Shown piece after piece: positions 6,580-7,051 of a stretch of DNA of 7,051 bases. This DNA comes from CAYVLI01 sp964452105 [NCBI: uncultured Nitrospinota bacterium]. Lineage in GTDB: Bacteria > JAUXIQ01. The DNA is taken from positions 1 through 7,051 of the forward strand of contig CAYVLI010000129.1 in assembly GCA_964452105.1 (NCBI GenBank), read 5' to 3'. Below the pieces are notes generated by a model. It did no database searches, was not told where the DNA came from, and was given only the letters and a program-made list of their open reading frames with translations. Position 1 is the stretch's first letter. Each line of letters begins with the position of its first letter. Made by a program: the position numbers and the translations under genes.

Positions 6580-6777
6580 ATGAATCCCGAAGAAAAATCT
6601 AATGAGATCATCAGAGCCGATGATGTGAAGGCTACCGCACATGCACAGGGTTTGCTGATTACTTTTAGCTATTCCGATGACCTTCACGTGCAGGCGATAG
6701 TGAGCAAGGACCGCGCCCTCGGTTTAGCTCGAGACATACTCAACGTCATTTATAGTAAGGGCATAAAGATGGATTGA
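6580..6777 (+). CDS. Small hypothetical protein, 65 residues
   Basis: I do not recognise this family. From ATG 6580 the product is 65 residues: an acidic/charged N-terminal third (MNPEEKSNEIIRADD), then two likely beta strands (GLLITFSY and HVQAIVS), then a helix (DRALGLARDILNVIYS) and a short KGIKMD tail. This beta-beta-alpha arrangement has no cysteines, signal peptide or membrane segment, so a small cytosolic protein is expected. Two further in-frame ATGs upstream (6556, 6574) would add 8 or 2 residues, but the ribosome binding site and a TATAAT at 6545 favour 6580. The coding style resembles its neighbours, and it lies in the same direction between the PHP gene (91-base gap) and the lipoprotein gene (57-base gap). 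It may be cotranscribed with the lipoprotein, since no terminator is evident between them. Confidence 0.65.
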   Translation: MNPEEKSNEIIRADDVKATAHAQGLLITFSYSDDLHVQAIVSKDRALGLARDILNVIYSKGIKMD

Positions 6778-6797
6778 CATTTCTTTATGCTGTCCAT

Positions 6798-6824
6798 GGG
6801 AAGAGGTTCCCGGCAGCGGGGTGG
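6798..6824 (+). repeat. Overlapping short stem-loops in lipoprotein leader
   Basis: GGGAA (6798-6802) pairs with TTCCC (6807-6811) around a four-base loop. The same CCCs can instead pair in CCCG-GCAG-CGGG just downstream, so the two hairpins exclude each other, and the second comes close to the ribosome binding site. There is no T-run, so this is not a rho-independent terminator. Stems of 4-5 bp are weak evidence for regulation. Confidence 0.2.
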
Positions 6825-6834
6825 GAGAAGCGAG

Positions 6835-7051
6835 ATGCGTGTTTATATCGAAGGACTGCGATGGGGAACGTTGAAGAAGTTGTCTTGCCTCGTGGGGATA
6901 ATCCTGATTGTGGGTTGTTCTGGCGCCGTAAGCAAGTTGGCGGAAGAAGTAACACCCGGCAGCAATATTACCGCCACCTCCAAGGTCGATTTCAGCAACT
7001 ATGAAGTGAAAAGAATAGCCGTCATCCCTTTCCAGAACGAAAGCGAGGATG
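6835..7051 (+). CDS. Lipoprotein, CsgG/LpoB/GNA1162-like N-terminus, 3' partial
   Basis: The ATG at 6835 has a GGGAG ribosome binding site seven bases upstream and opens a frame running off the window (72 codons visible). Residues 1-28 form a lipoprotein signal: basic n-region (R9, K14, K15), hydrophobic core (about 16-26, SCLVGIILIV and neighbours) and lipobox I25-V26-G27-C28, with C28 the expected lipidated cysteine. The next residue is Ser, not Asp, which in enterobacteria would favour outer-membrane sorting. After a short linker comes NYEVKRIAVIPFQNESED, matching the first beta strand and 'AVxPFxN' opening of outer-membrane lipoproteins such as CsgG, LpoB and GNA1162/DUF799. The family call rests on this short segment only. 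The role (secretion pore, peptidoglycan synthase activator or other) cannot be chosen without the rest of the gene. Confidence 0.75.
   Translation, partial: MRVYIEGLRWGTLKKLSCLVGIILIVGCSGAVSKLAEEVTPGSNITATSKVDFSNYEVKRIAVIPFQNESED

Noticed and set aside
6774-6779. Perfect TTGACA -35 box over the stop codon of the small gene
   Set aside because: No -10-like hexamer is found 15-19 bp downstream (the sequence there is CATGGGAA).
6774-7004. 76-codon frame starting TTG at the stop of the small gene
   Set aside because: It is out of phase with the lipoprotein gene, whose signal peptide, lipobox and ribosome binding site are clear. The TTGA overlap is coincidental.

Overview
This is a bacterial window of moderately high GC with short intergenic gaps. 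It holds four complete protein genes of recognisable family or architecture, one small gene of unknown function, and two genes cut by the window edges. The tandem acyl-CoA dehydrogenases and the large FAD/Fe-S oxidoreductase suggest an organism that degrades fatty or organic acids, possibly an anaerobe. The lipoprotein at the right edge hints at a diderm (for example Desulfobacterota-like) bacterium. Taxonomy is inference only; no rRNA or other marker gene is present.

Layout. 1-2506 (+) is the 3' five-sixths or so of a fused GlcD-type flavin dehydrogenase and GlpC/GlcF-type iron-sulfur protein, a D-lactate/glycolate/2-hydroxyacid dehydrogenase-like enzyme. Its last 50 bases overlap, tail to tail, a minus-strand operon spanning 5547-2457. 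That operon reads acyl-CoA dehydrogenase, acyl-CoA dehydrogenase, three-helix membrane protein. The first two genes abut exactly (TAG followed directly by ATG), and the third starts 17 bases inside the end of the second. A 230-base divergent intergenic region (5548-5777) separates the operon from a plus-strand PHP-family metallohydrolase (5778-6488). This gap holds a candidate promoter and a perfect 9-bp inverted repeat, one arm of which lies inside the promoter spacer. After PHP come a small unknown gene (best start 6580) and the 5' part of a lipoprotein gene (6835 to the window end) whose mature N-terminus resembles CsgG/LpoB/GNA1162-type lipoproteins.

Function. The two acyl-CoA dehydrogenases carry out the first oxidation of acyl-CoA and pass electrons to ETF; no etf genes are visible. 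The flavin/Fe-S protein would feed electrons from a 2-hydroxyacid to a carrier or membrane acceptor. The left half therefore looks like organic-acid catabolism with electron transfer. The link to the membrane protein is by operon only. The right half (PHP, small protein, lipoprotein) has no evident functional link to the left half. I see no CRISPR array, tRNA, rRNA, insertion sequence or clear rho-independent terminator, and no convincing new multi-gene system.
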